In this document: in pieces, positions 36,080 to 45,031 of the stretch | Position numbering within the stretch: the first letter of the stretch is position 1 | Layout of the letters: the number at the start of each line of letters is the position of its first letter | NCBI GenBank assembly: GCA_036498565.1 | Contig: DASYFG010000002.1 | Location: 228,967 to 292,966 of the forward strand | Length of the DNA: 64,000 nt | Origin: DASYFG01 sp036498565 | GTDB lineage: Bacteria > Bacillota > Bacilli > Lactobacillales > Lactobacillaceae | Direction: 5' to 3' | The notes under the pieces: generated by a model | Seen by the model: only the letters and a program-made list of their open reading frames with translations | Told to the model about the DNA's origin: nothing | The model's database searches: none | Translations under genes and position numbers: made by a program

Positions 36080-36341
36080 TCAAGCATGGCAAATTTTTGG
36101 GACAGTACAAGGCGTTGGTTTTCGCTGGGGCGCACAACGTTTGGCTCATAACTTGGGGCTAACCGGCTGGGTGCACAACGAAGCAGATGGCACGGTCAAG
36201 CTCGAAGTGCAAGGAAAACCAAGTGATATCGCGGTTTTCTATGAGCAAATTAAGGCTGGGCCAACCGCAATGGCCAAAGTGGACAAAATTGAAGTACGGG
36301 ACATTCCGCAGTTTGAAGCGGATGATTTTGAGATTAAATAG
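36072..36341 (+). CDS. acyP: Acylphosphatase
   Basis: 89 residues, standard length. The signature GTVQGVGFRWGAQRLA gives catalytic Arg18 and the later GWVHNEADG gives Asn36. It hydrolyses acyl phosphates such as 1,3-bisphosphoglycerate in the cytosol. It overlaps the kinase gene, so it is translated from the same message; no functional link to the kinase is known. Confidence 0.95.
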   Translation: MISQAWQIFGTVQGVGFRWGAQRLAHNLGLTGWVHNEADGTVKLEVQGKPSDIAVFYEQIKAGPTAMAKVDKIEVRDIPQFEADDFEIK

Positions 36342-36372
36342 AGCAGTTTATCAGTTGATAAACTGCTTTTTT
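36342..36372 (+). terminator. Rho-independent terminator
   Basis: AGCAGTTTATCA-GT-TGATAAACTGCT and T-run directly after acyP. Confidence 0.93.
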
Positions 36373-36422
36373 GGTGGCGTTACGTTAAAATAAACATAAC
36401 TAACGGCACACTGGAGGCGAAA

Positions 36423-37280
36423 ATGGCGAATATTCCCCATGAAATGATTGAGTTACGACATTTGAATTTGCCGATTAATTATGTCATTTATGACGATGGT
36501 CAAGCGCGCGTGATCCCGCCACATTGGCATGAAGCAGTGGAAATTAATTTTACCGTGCAGGGTGAAAATCATGATTTTCAAATGAACGGCCAACGGTTTG
36601 CGGCCAAAGCCGGCGAGTATATTGTAGTCAACGCCAGCACGGTGCATGAAGTTGCCACGCCGCCCAAAAATTTTCGCGGATTGACGTTGTTGTTAATGCC
36701 GGAATTTTTCACTGAAAATGGCTTTGATTTAGCGACGCATTTGTTTTTCCGCGCGCCTTTAAATCACGATGTGGTTTTGGGGCGAAAAATGGCGGGTTAT
36801 TTGCAGCAATTTTATGATGCAGTGACTCAAGAATCGGTGAATCAGTGGCAGTTAAAACAAGCGGTTTTTGGCATTGGCGATCTTTTGGTGCATGCCTTCA
36901 GTTATCCCAGTTGGCAAGCGCAGCCGCTGTTGGTGGCGCCCGACGAGCGGATTCATGACATGATTCGTTACATCAAAATGCACAGTGCGGATTTGCTGAC
37001 GCCCAGCGATTTGGCGGCGGAATTTAATGTGTCAGCGAGTTATTTGGCGCGCTATTTCAAACAGCGTTTGGGAATGTCGCCGAATCAATATTTGCAGTTT
37101 GAGCGCTTGCAGTTGGCGCAGGTGTATTTGGCAAACACGGATTATGCGATGAGCTGGATTGCGCACAAATCAGGTTTTGTCAGTGAAAAAAGTTTCCAGC
37201 GTCTCTTCAAAAAATATTATCAAATGCCGCCGCGTGATTATCGCGCCATGGTTCAAAAATCGTCCCAAAAAACGCCATAA
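36423..37280 (+). CDS. AraC-family regulator with cupin sensor domain
   Basis: 285 residues. The N-terminal cupin (about 20-90; HWHEAVEINFTVQGE and AGEYIVVNASTVHEV) is the usual sugar-sensing part. The C-terminal double helix-turn-helix (about 175-280) has the signature SWIAHKSGFVSEKSFQRLFKKYYQMPPRDYR. CTGGAGG precedes the ATG. No sugar operon is adjacent; the sugar acetyltransferase downstream is on the same strand and may or may not be a target. Confidence 0.9.
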   Translation: MANIPHEMIELRHLNLPINYVIYDDGQARVIPPHWHEAVEINFTVQGENHDFQMNGQRFAAKAGEYIVVNASTVHEVATPPKNFRGLTLLLMPEFFTENGFDLATHLFFRAPLNHDVVLGRKMAGYLQQFYDAVTQESVNQWQLKQAVFGIGDLLVHAFSYPSWQAQPLLVAPDERIHDMIRYIKMHSADLLTPSDLAAEFNVSASYLARYFKQRLGMSPNQYLQFERLQLAQVYLANTDYAMSWIAHKSGFVSEKSFQRLFKKYYQMPPRDYRAMVQKSSQKTP

Positions 37281-37351
37281 ATGCGGTTGTTTGCAAATTG
37301 ACATCGTTTACAATGATAAATGTGGTACGAAATTGAACACGAGGGAAGCAG

Positions 37352-37978
37352 ATGCGTAGTGAAAAAGAAAAAATGTTAGCCGGCGATTTATACCGCGCCG
37401 ACGATCCGCAATTACATGCAGAAGCACTAAATGGCCGCCAAACGGCGCGTTTGTACAATCAAACGCGCGAATTGGAGCGCGAACAACGTGCGGCTTTGCT
37501 GCCGCAGATTTTTAAAGCAATTGGTGACAACAGTCATATTACGCCACCACTTTACGTCGATTATGGTCGCAACATCACGATCGGGCAGAATTTTTATGCG
37601 AATTACGACACGATTATGTTGGACGTGGCGCCGATTACGATTGGGAACAATGTCATGTTTGGCCCGCGCGTGAGTCTATTGACGCCGGGTCATCCGATTG
37701 ACGCTGAGGTGCGCAACAGTGGTTTGGAATTTGGCAAACCGATTACGATTGGCGATAATGTTTGGCTGGGTGGCAGTGTGACGGTCTTGCCGGGCGTAAC
37801 AATTGGCGATAACACGATTGTGGGCGCTGGGGCGGTGGTGACTAGGGATTTGCCCGCTAACGTTGTTGCTGTGGGCAATCCGGCCAAAGTGCTACGCGAA
37901 ATCACCGAAGCCGACAAAGCCCATTGGCGCGCTGAACAAATGATGTACGAAGCAGAAAAAAGACAAGGAACGCAATAA
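37352..37978 (+). CDS. maa: Maltose/galactoside O-acetyltransferase family protein
   Basis: 208 residues. The Maa N-terminal cap (SEKEKMLAGDLYRADDPQL) is followed by left-handed beta-helix hexapeptide repeats (about 70-185; ITIGNNVMFGPRVSLLTPGHPID, VTIGDNTIVGAGAVV). These enzymes transfer acetyl from acetyl-CoA to free sugars. AGGGAAG lies before the ATG. The HAD phosphatase follows one base after the stop, so they form a pair. Confidence 0.9.
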   Translation: MRSEKEKMLAGDLYRADDPQLHAEALNGRQTARLYNQTRELEREQRAALLPQIFKAIGDNSHITPPLYVDYGRNITIGQNFYANYDTIMLDVAPITIGNNVMFGPRVSLLTPGHPIDAEVRNSGLEFGKPITIGDNVWLGGSVTVLPGVTIGDNTIVGAGAVVTRDLPANVVAVGNPAKVLREITEADKAHWRAEQMMYEAEKRQGTQ

Positions 37979-37979
37979 A

Positions 37980-38786
37980 ATGACCTTACCAAAATTAGTG
38001 GCAGTTGACTTAGACGGCACGTTTTGGCGTGACAATCAAACTTTTCATCACGCCAAATTCACCGAATTATTAGCGCAATTAGATGCGCAAGGCGGCCATT
38101 TTGCCGTGGCCACGGGAAATGATCGCGCAACGGTGGATCGCTTTATGGCGCCGTTTGTCGGCCGTTTTGATTATGTCACGCAAAACGGCGCGCAAGTGGT
38201 GACGAAAACCGATCAAACTTTGGCCATTCATGCACTCGGCGTAGATCAACTGCAAACGATTCATGAAGCCGTGGAAAATGCTAGTGTGCCACGCGGTCAC
38301 GGCAATGTGTTTGCCAGTGAGACGAACGGGTACATGTTGGCCAAAGACAGGGGATTTGGTGTGGAGGCGCAGCGGATGGTGCGGGAATTCCCGAATTTGA
38401 TTTATGTGGCGTCTATCAGCGATATTCCTGAACCGATTTTGAAAGTGATTGTGAAATTCTCGGAAGCGCACGCCGAGCAATTTATTCCCGCCTTGCGCGC
38501 CAAACTCAACGGCCAAGCGCATGTGACGACATCTGGGTTTGGTGCGATTGATGTCATTCCAGCCGGTATCAATAAAGCGGTCGGTTTACAAACTTTGGCG
38601 ACGCATTATGGTTTGGAAATGACTGATATTACAGCGTTTGGCGACGGTTTTAATGACTTGGAAATGCTGCGCGCGGTTGGCCAACCATTTGCGATGCCAA
38701 ACGGTCATCCGGATTTATTAGCAGAATTTCCAGCGGCTGCGGCAACGAATAATGACGATGGTGTTTTGGTAACTTTATTAGATTAG
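37980..38786 (+). CDS. HAD-family (Cof type) sugar phosphatase
   Basis: 268 residues. Catalytic AVDLDGTF near residues 8-15, motif II ATGND, and motif IV FGDGFNDLEML (about 220-230). The C2-type cap between them marks Cof/SupH phosphatases acting on sugar or cofactor phosphates. A clear paralogue lies at 59331 on the other strand, sharing the KAxGLxxxA core and the PFAMPNGxP ending. Coupled to maa. Confidence 0.9.
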   Translation: MTLPKLVAVDLDGTFWRDNQTFHHAKFTELLAQLDAQGGHFAVATGNDRATVDRFMAPFVGRFDYVTQNGAQVVTKTDQTLAIHALGVDQLQTIHEAVENASVPRGHGNVFASETNGYMLAKDRGFGVEAQRMVREFPNLIYVASISDIPEPILKVIVKFSEAHAEQFIPALRAKLNGQAHVTTSGFGAIDVIPAGINKAVGLQTLATHYGLEMTDITAFGDGFNDLEMLRAVGQPFAMPNGHPDLLAEFPAAAATNNDDGVLVTLLD

Positions 38787-38792
38787 CAAGTT

Positions 38793-38815
38793 AACAACGG
38801 CGACGTTGTTTTTTT
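38793..38815 (+). terminator. Rho-independent terminator
   Basis: AACAACG-GCGA-CGTTGTT and T-run. Confidence 0.87.
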
Positions 38816-38838
38816 ATGCGTGAAAACTGTTAAGTAAG

Positions 38839-38869
38839 TTGACATTCTTTGACCAAAAACTGGTATAAT
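38839..38869 (+). promoter_or_regulatory. yidC promoter
   Basis: TTGACA (38839-38844), 19-bp spacer, TGG-TATAAT (38864-38869). The extended -10 compensates for the long spacer. Confidence 0.65.
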
Positions 38870-38926
38870 AGGAAAGGTATAGCGGAAGTCAGAGCAAAAT
38901 CGCTTCCAAATAAAAGGAGTAAATAC

Positions 38927-39829
38927 ATGCAAAGTTTTAAGCGCCTGTTGACGTTGGCGTTAGTTGTGTTGGACGTCGTGTTGTTTTTCGGTGGTTTTGG
39001 TGAACATGCGCCAATGTACCAATGGGTTGGCCGTCATTTAGCAACGTTGATGACCAACATCGCCCAAGTGCTTGGCGGCCCAAACGCCATTGGGTGGTCG
39101 GTCATTATTATTACCGCGGTTTTCCGTTTGATTTTGTTGCCGTTGATGTTAAATCAACAAGCCGTTTCAACCGTGAACCAAATTAAAATGCAAATCCTAA
39201 AGCCGGAACTAGACAAAGTTCAAGCGGCCGTTAAAACAGCGACAACACCGGCTGAGCAACAACAAGCTAGCATGGGTGTGATGCGTTTGTACCGTGAAAA
39301 CAACGTGAGTTTGACCGGTGGGATTAACTGGATTACGATGTTAGCCCAAATGCCAATTTTCTCAGGGATTTATTCGGCGATTTATCACACGCCATCTTTG
39401 CGTGAAGCGAGTTTCTTTGGGATTAACTTGGCGCACAGCAGTTGGTTGTTGGCTTTGTTGGCGGGAGCGGTTTACTTGGTGCAATCTTATTTGACCATGT
39501 TGCACGTGCCAGAAGAACAAAAAGCGATGACGCGTCCAATGATGATGTTAATGCCGGTGATGATGATTGTCTTCACGTTGCTAACGAACGCATCAATTGG
39601 TTTGTACTTTGTGGTCGGTGGTTTGTTTGCCTTGTTGCAATCACTCATCAACCACTACCAACGTCCTGGTTTGGAAAAAGCCGCGGCGGAAGGTTTCAAA
39701 TTGCAAGTGACAGCCGATGATATTTTGGCAGCAACGAACACGCAACCTGCTAAAGACGTGACCGAAACAGTGGCAGACGACACTAAAAAGCTTAACCGCA
39801 ATGCGGGTAAGCAAAAACGTGATGAATGA
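38927..39829 (+). CDS. yidC: Membrane protein insertase YidC
   Basis: 300 residues; the start at 38927 follows AAAAGGAG, while the ORF start at 38849 precedes the promoter's -10 and is rejected. Hydrophobic N terminus without a lipobox Cys, then the five-segment Oxa1/YidC core with the groove Arg67 (ITAVFRLILLPL) and GGINWITMLAQMPIFSGIY. The C-terminal basic tail (KKLNRNAGKQKR) can bind ribosomes, as in YidC2. Not next to rnpA, so it may be the second YidC copy. Confidence 0.92.
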   Translation: MQSFKRLLTLALVVLDVVLFFGGFGEHAPMYQWVGRHLATLMTNIAQVLGGPNAIGWSVIIITAVFRLILLPLMLNQQAVSTVNQIKMQILKPELDKVQAAVKTATTPAEQQQASMGVMRLYRENNVSLTGGINWITMLAQMPIFSGIYSAIYHTPSLREASFFGINLAHSSWLLALLAGAVYLVQSYLTMLHVPEEQKAMTRPMMMLMPVMMIVFTLLTNASIGLYFVVGGLFALLQSLINHYQRPGLEKAAAEGFKLQVTADDILAATNTQPAKDVTETVADDTKKLNRNAGKQKRDE

Positions 39830-39872
39830 ACATTGCCCCGCGTGGGGCGTACATAATTAAGAGGAGTTCAAA

Positions 39873-40643
39873 ATGGAACGTATTTTATCAAATCAAAACG
39901 CCAAGGTGAAAGCTTGGGCAAAATTAGCAACTAAAAAAGGCCGTAAAGACAGCAAAACATATTTGTTGGACGGTTGGCATTTGGTTGAAGAAGCCATTAA
40001 AGCTGGCGCAAAATTCCGCGGCATTATGGCGACAACTGAACAATTAGAAGCACACTTGGCTGATGTGCCGCATGGTGTGCCAGCCTTTGAAATTTCAGAA
40101 GAAGTTGCCAAGCACATTGCCGGTACGAACACACCGCAAGGAATTTTTGCTGAAATTTCTTTGCCAGAAAAGACGTTCGATCCAAGTTACGTGCACGACG
40201 GCGCTTGGTTGTTGTTGGATAACATTCAAGATCCTGGCAACGTCGGTACGTTGATCCGCACGGCGGACGCGGCTGGTTTCAAAGGCGTTGTGTTGGGCGA
40301 AGGTTCAGCTGATGTCTTTGGGCCAAAAGTTGTGCGGGCGATGCAAGGTTCACAATTCCATTTGGAAGTGTTGAACGGGGATTTGACGCAATGGGTTGAC
40401 GCTTTGGCAACGAATGGTTTGCCAGTTTATGGTTCACAATTGGATGAAAACGCTAAGCCATTCCAAGAAGTCGAAGCGGCCCGCGCGTTTGCGGTGATTT
40501 TGGGCAATGAAGGCGCTGGTATGAGCGCTGAATTGGCGGAAAAGACGACCGCTAATTTGTACATTCCAGTCATCGGCCAAGCCGAAAGTTTGAACGTGGC
40601 CGTGGCCGGTGGGATTTTGATGTACCACTTATCACTTTACTAA
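39873..40643 (+). CDS. SpoU/TrmH-family RNA 2'-O-methyltransferase
   Basis: 256 residues. An N-terminal substrate-binding domain (SKTYLLDGWHLVEEAI) precedes the SPOUT knot with motif 1 DNIQDPGNVGTLIRTADAAGF, motif 2 VILGNEGAGM and motif 3 PVIGQAESLNVAVAGGILMYH, all complete. The target (rRNA or tRNA) cannot be told; it resembles YsgA/RlmB-type enzymes. A GCCCC-GCGT-GGGGC hairpin without T-run (39835-39848) lies between yidC and this gene. Confidence 0.9.
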   Translation: MERILSNQNAKVKAWAKLATKKGRKDSKTYLLDGWHLVEEAIKAGAKFRGIMATTEQLEAHLADVPHGVPAFEISEEVAKHIAGTNTPQGIFAEISLPEKTFDPSYVHDGAWLLLDNIQDPGNVGTLIRTADAAGFKGVVLGEGSADVFGPKVVRAMQGSQFHLEVLNGDLTQWVDALATNGLPVYGSQLDENAKPFQEVEAARAFAVILGNEGAGMSAELAEKTTANLYIPVIGQAESLNVAVAGGILMYHLSLY

Positions 40644-40657
40644 CAAAATAAAAGTGC

Positions 40658-40663
40658 TATAAT
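40658..40663 (+). promoter_or_regulatory. -10 box of hxlR gene
   Basis: TGC-TATAAT extended -10, 28 bases before the ATG at 40691; CAGGAGG is the ribosome site. Confidence 0.6.
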
Positions 40664-40690
40664 CAAAAGAAAAGTCAGGAGGATAATCCA

Positions 40691-41020
40691 ATGACAATTC
40701 AAGAAAATACTTTATTGTGTGACAACTTCACCAAGACGTTTGAAATTCTGGGGCGCAAGTGGAATGGTATGATTTTAGAAGTCATGCTAAACGGCGGTGC
40801 ACAACGTTTTGCGGAGCTTTCTCGCGCGATTAATTCTTGTTCTGACCGTGTTTTGGTTGAACGTTTGAAGGAATTGGAAGCGGCTGGTTTGGTTGTGCGC
40901 AAGACGTACGATGATTCGAGTTTGATTGAATATGATTTGACGGAAATCGGCCAAACAATGCGTCCGATGATGGCCGCCATTCATGATTGGTCCGACAAAT
41001 TTCAACCGCAATTAGGCTAG
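40691..41020 (+). CDS. HxlR-family transcriptional regulator
   Basis: 109 residues with the HxlR winged helix: the N-terminal Cys10 in LLCDNFTKTFEILGRKWNGMIL and the AELSRAINSCSDRVLVERLKELEAAGLV region. Cys10 is the conserved position that can sense thiol-reactive compounds in HypR/QorR-type members; a second Cys (50) lies in the helix. No divergent target gene is present and the phe operon leader follows, so its target is unknown. Confidence 0.88.
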   Translation: MTIQENTLLCDNFTKTFEILGRKWNGMILEVMLNGGAQRFAELSRAINSCSDRVLVERLKELEAAGLVVRKTYDDSSLIEYDLTEIGQTMRPMMAAIHDWSDKFQPQLG

Positions 41021-41037
41021 TCAGGTTGCGCTATATT

Positions 41038-41267
41038 TGTTAAAATAAAGAGATAACGATGAAGAGCCTAGTAAGCGTGGCGCATGTAAGCGAGCAGTTG
41101 GTGGTGCAAAACTGTGATGTCAAACGCCGAATTTCAGCTCGGAGTAGGCTGGAGGAAATGCCAGCTCGGGTGGTCGCGTTAAAGACCAGCGAGGTTGCGT
41201 TTTGGCGCAACGAATCAGTGTGGTACCACGTTTTTAACGTCCCTGTTTTTTCAGGGGCGTTTTTTTA
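41038..41267 (+). promoter_or_regulatory. T-box riboswitch controlling pheST
   Basis: The extended -10 TGT-TAAAAT is at 41041-41046. Stem I begins around 41059 with AGTA (41069-41072). The specifier loop carries GAA and a UUC triplet (41133-41135, Phe codon). The T-box core TGTGGTACCACG (41219-41230) reads the uncharged tRNA acceptor end. The terminator ACGTCCCTG / CAGGGGCGT with T-run is at 41237-41267. Starvation for phenylalanyl-tRNA should favour the antiterminator and read-through into pheST. Confidence 0.9.
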
Positions 41268-41407
41268 TTTGCTCAGCAGACTTTTTCTTTGGTACTGAAA
41301 CTGGCACAAATCTTTCAAAATGACCTGCGGTCATGCGCTACGCGCTGTTTGAAAAATTTGGCTCAGATTTCAGGCGTACCAAAAAAATCCGCTGAACAAA
41401 TAAAAAA
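41261..41407. repeat. 147-bp imperfect foldback in pheST leader
   Basis: The arms at 41261-41319 and 41348-41407 are reverse complements with scattered differences (outermost TTTTTTATTTG / CAAATAAAAAA, inner TTTGAAA / TTTCAAA). The 28-base tip holds two small hairpins, ATGACC-TGC-GGTCAT (41320-41334) and GCG-CTA-CGC (41335-41343). No open frame. It looks like a palindromic repetitive element inserted after the T-box terminator. Confidence 0.75.
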
Positions 41408-41412
41408 TGCAT

Positions 41413-41479
41413 GGTTTGGTTGAGACGTGGTGAGAAAAGCGTTGAAATTTTGCTTTTCTCACCACGTCTCAACCAAACC
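41413..41479. repeat. Perfect 28-bp inverted repeat before pheS
   Basis: The arm 41413-41440 (begins GGTTTGGTTGAGACG) is exactly repeated in reverse at 41452-41479, loop 11 bases. No T-run follows, so it is not a standard terminator. It ends 5 bases before the AAAAAGGAG ribosome region of pheS. Confidence 0.93.
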
Positions 41480-41497
41480 CGAAAAAGGAGATTCCAA

Positions 41498-42550
41498 ATG
41501 TCATTTGAAGAAATTGAACAAATTTTGGCGCAAAGTTTGCAGACGGCGCGTGCGGAAATTGAACAAGTGCAAGACGCACAACCTTTGCAACAACTAAAAG
41601 CCACTTTGCTCGGCAAGAAGTCAGCGATGACGCAAGTGATGAAATCCATGAAGGATTTGACGGCCGATGAACGTCCAAAAGTCGGTGAACTTGCCAATCA
41701 AGTGCGCGAACAAATCACAACTTTGCTCGACGCGCGCCAAGCAGCGATTGTCAAAGCCAAGTTGGACAAGCAATTAGCCGAAGAAACATTGGATGTGACG
41801 TTGCCCGGCAACCAACAAAGCCAAGGCACGCCGCACGTTTTGCAACAAATTATTGAGACGATCGAAGATCATTTTATCGGCCAAGGTTACCAAGTTTTGG
41901 AGGGGCCGGAAGTTGAATTGGACAAGTACAACTTTGAGATGATGAACTTACCAAAGGATCACCCGGCGCGTGACATGCAAGACACGTTTTACATCACGCC
42001 GGAAGTTTTGTTGCGCACGCAAACATCACCAATGCAAGCCCGCGCGATGGAAGCGCATGATTTTGCCACGGATGGGCCGTTGAAGATGATTTCACCGGGG
42101 CGTGTTTACCGCCGTGACACCGATGATGCGACGCATTCTCACCAATTCCACCAAGTGGAAGGTTTGGTGATTGGCGAAGGCATTACGATGGGTGATTTGA
42201 AAGGCACGTTGTTGTCTTTGGCACAGGCGTTGTTTGGTGAAAAACACCAAATTCGTTTGCGCCCTAGTTATTTTCCATTCACGGAACCATCAGTTGAAGT
42301 TGATGTGAGTTGGAACGAAGTGACGCCGGATATGGCGCCAGAAGACATTGATTGGATTGAAGTTTTGGGCGCTGGAATGGTGCACCCAAACGTGCTTGAA
42401 ATGGCCGGTGTGGACAGCAACAAATACGGTGGATTTGCCTTTGGTTTGGGACCGGATCGTTTTGCCATGTTGAAATATGGCGTCGATGACATTCGTCAAT
42501 TCTATTTGAACGACGTCCGCTTCTTGCAACAATTCAACGTGAAAGGGTAA
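41498..42550 (+). CDS. pheS: Phenylalanyl-tRNA synthetase alpha subunit
   Basis: 350 residues; the start at 41498 (MSFEEIEQIL) follows AAGGAG, and the in-frame start at 41411 runs through the 28-bp inverted repeat and is rejected. N-terminal coiled coil (1-95), then the class II catalytic core with GPEVELDKYNFEMMNLPKDHPARDMQDTFY, the motif 2 region and C-terminal motif 3 AFGLGPDRFAML. Works as an (alpha-beta)2 tetramer with PheT. Three bases separate it from pheT. Confidence 0.97.
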   Translation: MSFEEIEQILAQSLQTARAEIEQVQDAQPLQQLKATLLGKKSAMTQVMKSMKDLTADERPKVGELANQVREQITTLLDARQAAIVKAKLDKQLAEETLDVTLPGNQQSQGTPHVLQQIIETIEDHFIGQGYQVLEGPEVELDKYNFEMMNLPKDHPARDMQDTFYITPEVLLRTQTSPMQARAMEAHDFATDGPLKMISPGRVYRRDTDDATHSHQFHQVEGLVIGEGITMGDLKGTLLSLAQALFGEKHQIRLRPSYFPFTEPSVEVDVSWNEVTPDMAPEDIDWIEVLGAGMVHPNVLEMAGVDSNKYGGFAFGLGPDRFAMLKYGVDDIRQFYLNDVRFLQQFNVKG

Positions 42551-42553
42551 ATC

Positions 42554-44986
42554 ATGAAAATTAGTTTGACTTGGTTAAATGACTATTTGAACGGCGCTTT
42601 GGATTTGACGCCGGAAGCTGTCAACGCGTTGGCAGAACGTATCGCACGCACAAGTGTGGAAATTGATGAAAACGAAACGCTCGCAAAAGGCCAAAGTGGC
42701 TTAGTATTGGCGCGGGTTGTTGCGATCACTGAACATCCTGATTCTGATCACATGGTCATCACGCACGTTGATGCCGGTGGCGAAGAATTGGTGCAAGTTG
42801 TCACCGGTGCGCCGAACGTGGCCGAAGGACAATTGGTGATTTTGGCGCAAGTTGGTGCCAAAATTTGGGATAGTGAAAAAGGCGAATTGGTGAAGTTGCG
42901 CAAAGCGAAGTTGCGGGGTGTGGAATCATTTGGCATGTTGGTGGCGTTGCAAGAAATTGGCTTTGATAACAAAATCGCGCCAAAAGATTTTGAGGCTGGA
43001 ATTTTTGTTTTGCCAAGCGATGCAGGGCAAGTTGGCGACGATGCGTTGGCGGCTTTGGGCATGCACGAACCAGTTTTGGACACGAGTTTGACGCCAAATC
43101 GCGCTGACATGTTGTCAATGATTGGCACGGCGTATGAATTTGGGGCGATGTTGGATGTTGCCGTGACGCTACCAAATTTTGATTTGGTTGAAGGTGAACG
43201 TCGTGCCGCGGACCAAATTTCTGCTAGTGCACCTGATGATTTGGCGCCGAATTATAGTTTGCGCGTGATCAACGATGTGACGATTGCTGATTCACCTTTG
43301 TGGCTGCAAAAGCGTTTGTGGAATGCTGGGATTCGACCAATTAACAACGTTGTCGACGTGACGAACTACATTATGTGGTTGTACGGTCAACCTTTGCACG
43401 CGTTTGATTTGGACCAACTTGGCAATCAAGTGGGTGTGCGTTTGGCTCATGACGGTGAACAATTGGTCACGTTAGACGGCCAAACGCGTGATTTGCGTCC
43501 AGATGAAGATATCGTGATTACGGCCGGTGACGCGCCGGTGGCGATGGCTGGTGTGATGGGCGGTCAAAGTACCGAAGTGACCGGCCAAACGGTCAATGTG
43601 GCTTTGGAAAGTGCGATTTTCAACCCTAGCTTAGTGCGCGCTTCGGCTCGTCGTCATGATTTGCATTCAGCCGCTTCACAACGCTTTGAACGAGGTGTGA
43701 ACTGGGATGCGCAACTGCTTGCTTTGGATCACGCAGCTGCTTTGTTAGCAGAACTGGCGGGCGGTCAAGTGGCAGCGGGTGTTGTGAATGGCGCGCAAAC
43801 ACAGCGGGAAGCTGTGGTGATTGAATTGCCTTTGGCGCGCGTTAATGGTGCTTTGGGAACGAATTTGACTGTGGCGGATGTGAGTGCGATTTTTGATCGT
43901 TTGGCGTTTGATTACACGGTTGATGGGGATGTTTGGACGGTTAATGTGCCGGCGCGTAAGGCTGATATTGCGTTGCCAGCTGATTTGATTGAAGAAATCG
44001 CGCGTTTGTATGGGTATGATAATTTGCCCGTGACGTTGCCAACGGGGCCCACAACGCCGGGACATTTGACGACAACGCAAAAAATTCAACGCGCTAGCCG
44101 TCACACTTTGGAAAGTTTGGGCTTGAATCAAGCGATTTCTTACGTGCTGACAACGCCCAACAAAGCGAAATTGTTTAGCGAAAGTGCCGCTGATGTGGTG
44201 GCTTTGGACTATCCGATGAGTTCAGATCGCACTACCACGCGTCAAAATTTGTTAGCCGGATTGCTTGATGATGTGGCGTATAACAACGCGCGTAGCGTTG
44301 AAAATGTGGCGTTATACGAGCAGGGCCGCGTGTTCTTTGCGGATGGCGTTTTGCCACGCGAAGTGGAGCATGTAGCCGGTGTTTGGAGCGGGAATGTCGC
44401 TGTGAGTCAATGGCAAAAAGCCGTACGCGCCGTGGATTTTTATGACATCAAAGGCGTCGTTGAACAATATTTGACGACGTTGGGCGTGGCCGATGTGCGC
44501 TTTGTGGCGGCCAACGACAAGCCAAACATGCATCCGGGGCAAACAGCCGCCGTGTTTGCGGGGGATGTTTATCTTGGCTTTGTGGGGCAATTGCACCCAA
44601 GTTTGTTGGCGGATTTGAAACTGCCACGGGTGTTTGGTTTTGAATTGGACTTTGCGGCAATTTTGAACACGTTGGGTGATTTGACGCAGTATGTGCCAGT
44701 TTCTCGTTTCCCACAAATCACGCGTGACGTGGCTTTGTTGGTGAGCGACGCGGTGACGCATGCGCAAGTTGACGCGCTGATTCGCGCAACGGCCGGGGAC
44801 AAATTGGTCGATGTGACGCTGTTTGATGTTTACCGTGGTGAACACGTGCCGGCTGGACAACAATCTTTGGCTTACACGTTGACGTATCAAGATCAAAACG
44901 CGACTTTGGTTGAAGAGAACGTAAATGCTGACTTTGCTAAGGTGATTGCGGCTTTGGAAAGTGAGTTTGGCGCGGAGATTCGTTAA
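42554..44986 (+). CDS. pheT: Phenylalanyl-tRNA synthetase beta subunit
   Basis: 810 residues, standard. The N-terminal tRNA-binding OB fold (about 40-150; EHPDSDHMVITHVDAGG), B3/B4 editing region in the middle (INNVVDVTNYIMWLYGQPLHAFD), B5, a catalytic-like core, and the C-terminal FDX-ACB domain (SRFPQITRDVALLVSD). It edits mischarged Tyr-tRNA and binds tRNA(Phe). Shares the OB fold with ytpR at 23052. Confidence 0.97.
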   Translation: MKISLTWLNDYLNGALDLTPEAVNALAERIARTSVEIDENETLAKGQSGLVLARVVAITEHPDSDHMVITHVDAGGEELVQVVTGAPNVAEGQLVILAQVGAKIWDSEKGELVKLRKAKLRGVESFGMLVALQEIGFDNKIAPKDFEAGIFVLPSDAGQVGDDALAALGMHEPVLDTSLTPNRADMLSMIGTAYEFGAMLDVAVTLPNFDLVEGERRAADQISASAPDDLAPNYSLRVINDVTIADSPLWLQKRLWNAGIRPINNVVDVTNYIMWLYGQPLHAFDLDQLGNQVGVRLAHDGEQLVTLDGQTRDLRPDEDIVITAGDAPVAMAGVMGGQSTEVTGQTVNVALESAIFNPSLVRASARRHDLHSAASQRFERGVNWDAQLLALDHAAALLAELAGGQVAAGVVNGAQTQREAVVIELPLARVNGALGTNLTVADVSAIFDRLAFDYTVDGDVWTVNVPARKADIALPADLIEEIARLYGYDNLPVTLPTGPTTPGHLTTTQKIQRASRHTLESLGLNQAISYVLTTPNKAKLFSESAADVVALDYPMSSDRTTTRQNLLAGLLDDVAYNNARSVENVALYEQGRVFFADGVLPREVEHVAGVWSGNVAVSQWQKAVRAVDFYDIKGVVEQYLTTLGVADVRFVAANDKPNMHPGQTAAVFAGDVYLGFVGQLHPSLLADLKLPRVFGFELDFAAILNTLGDLTQYVPVSRFPQITRDVALLVSDAVTHAQVDALIRATAGDKLVDVTLFDVYRGEHVPAGQQSLAYTLTYQDQNATLVEENVNADFAKVIAALESEFGAEIR

Positions 44987-44989
44987 AAT

Positions 44990-45017
44990 TTGACAAATCT
45001 GGTAATGAGCGTAAAAT
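44990..45017 (+). promoter_or_regulatory. Promoter of GAF protein gene
   Basis: TTGACA (44990-44995), 16 bp, TAAAAT (45012-45017), starting a few bases after the pheT stop and upstream of the terminator at 45032. Confidence 0.6.
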
Positions 45018-45031
45018 GAAAATAAATTAAG

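Noticed and set aside
39835..39848. Terminator after yidC
   Set aside because: GCCCC-GCGT-GGGGC hairpin has no T-run, so it is not a convincing terminator.
41411..41497. pheS start at 41411
   Set aside because: It runs through the 28-bp inverted repeat; 41498 follows AAGGAG and matches PheS N termini.
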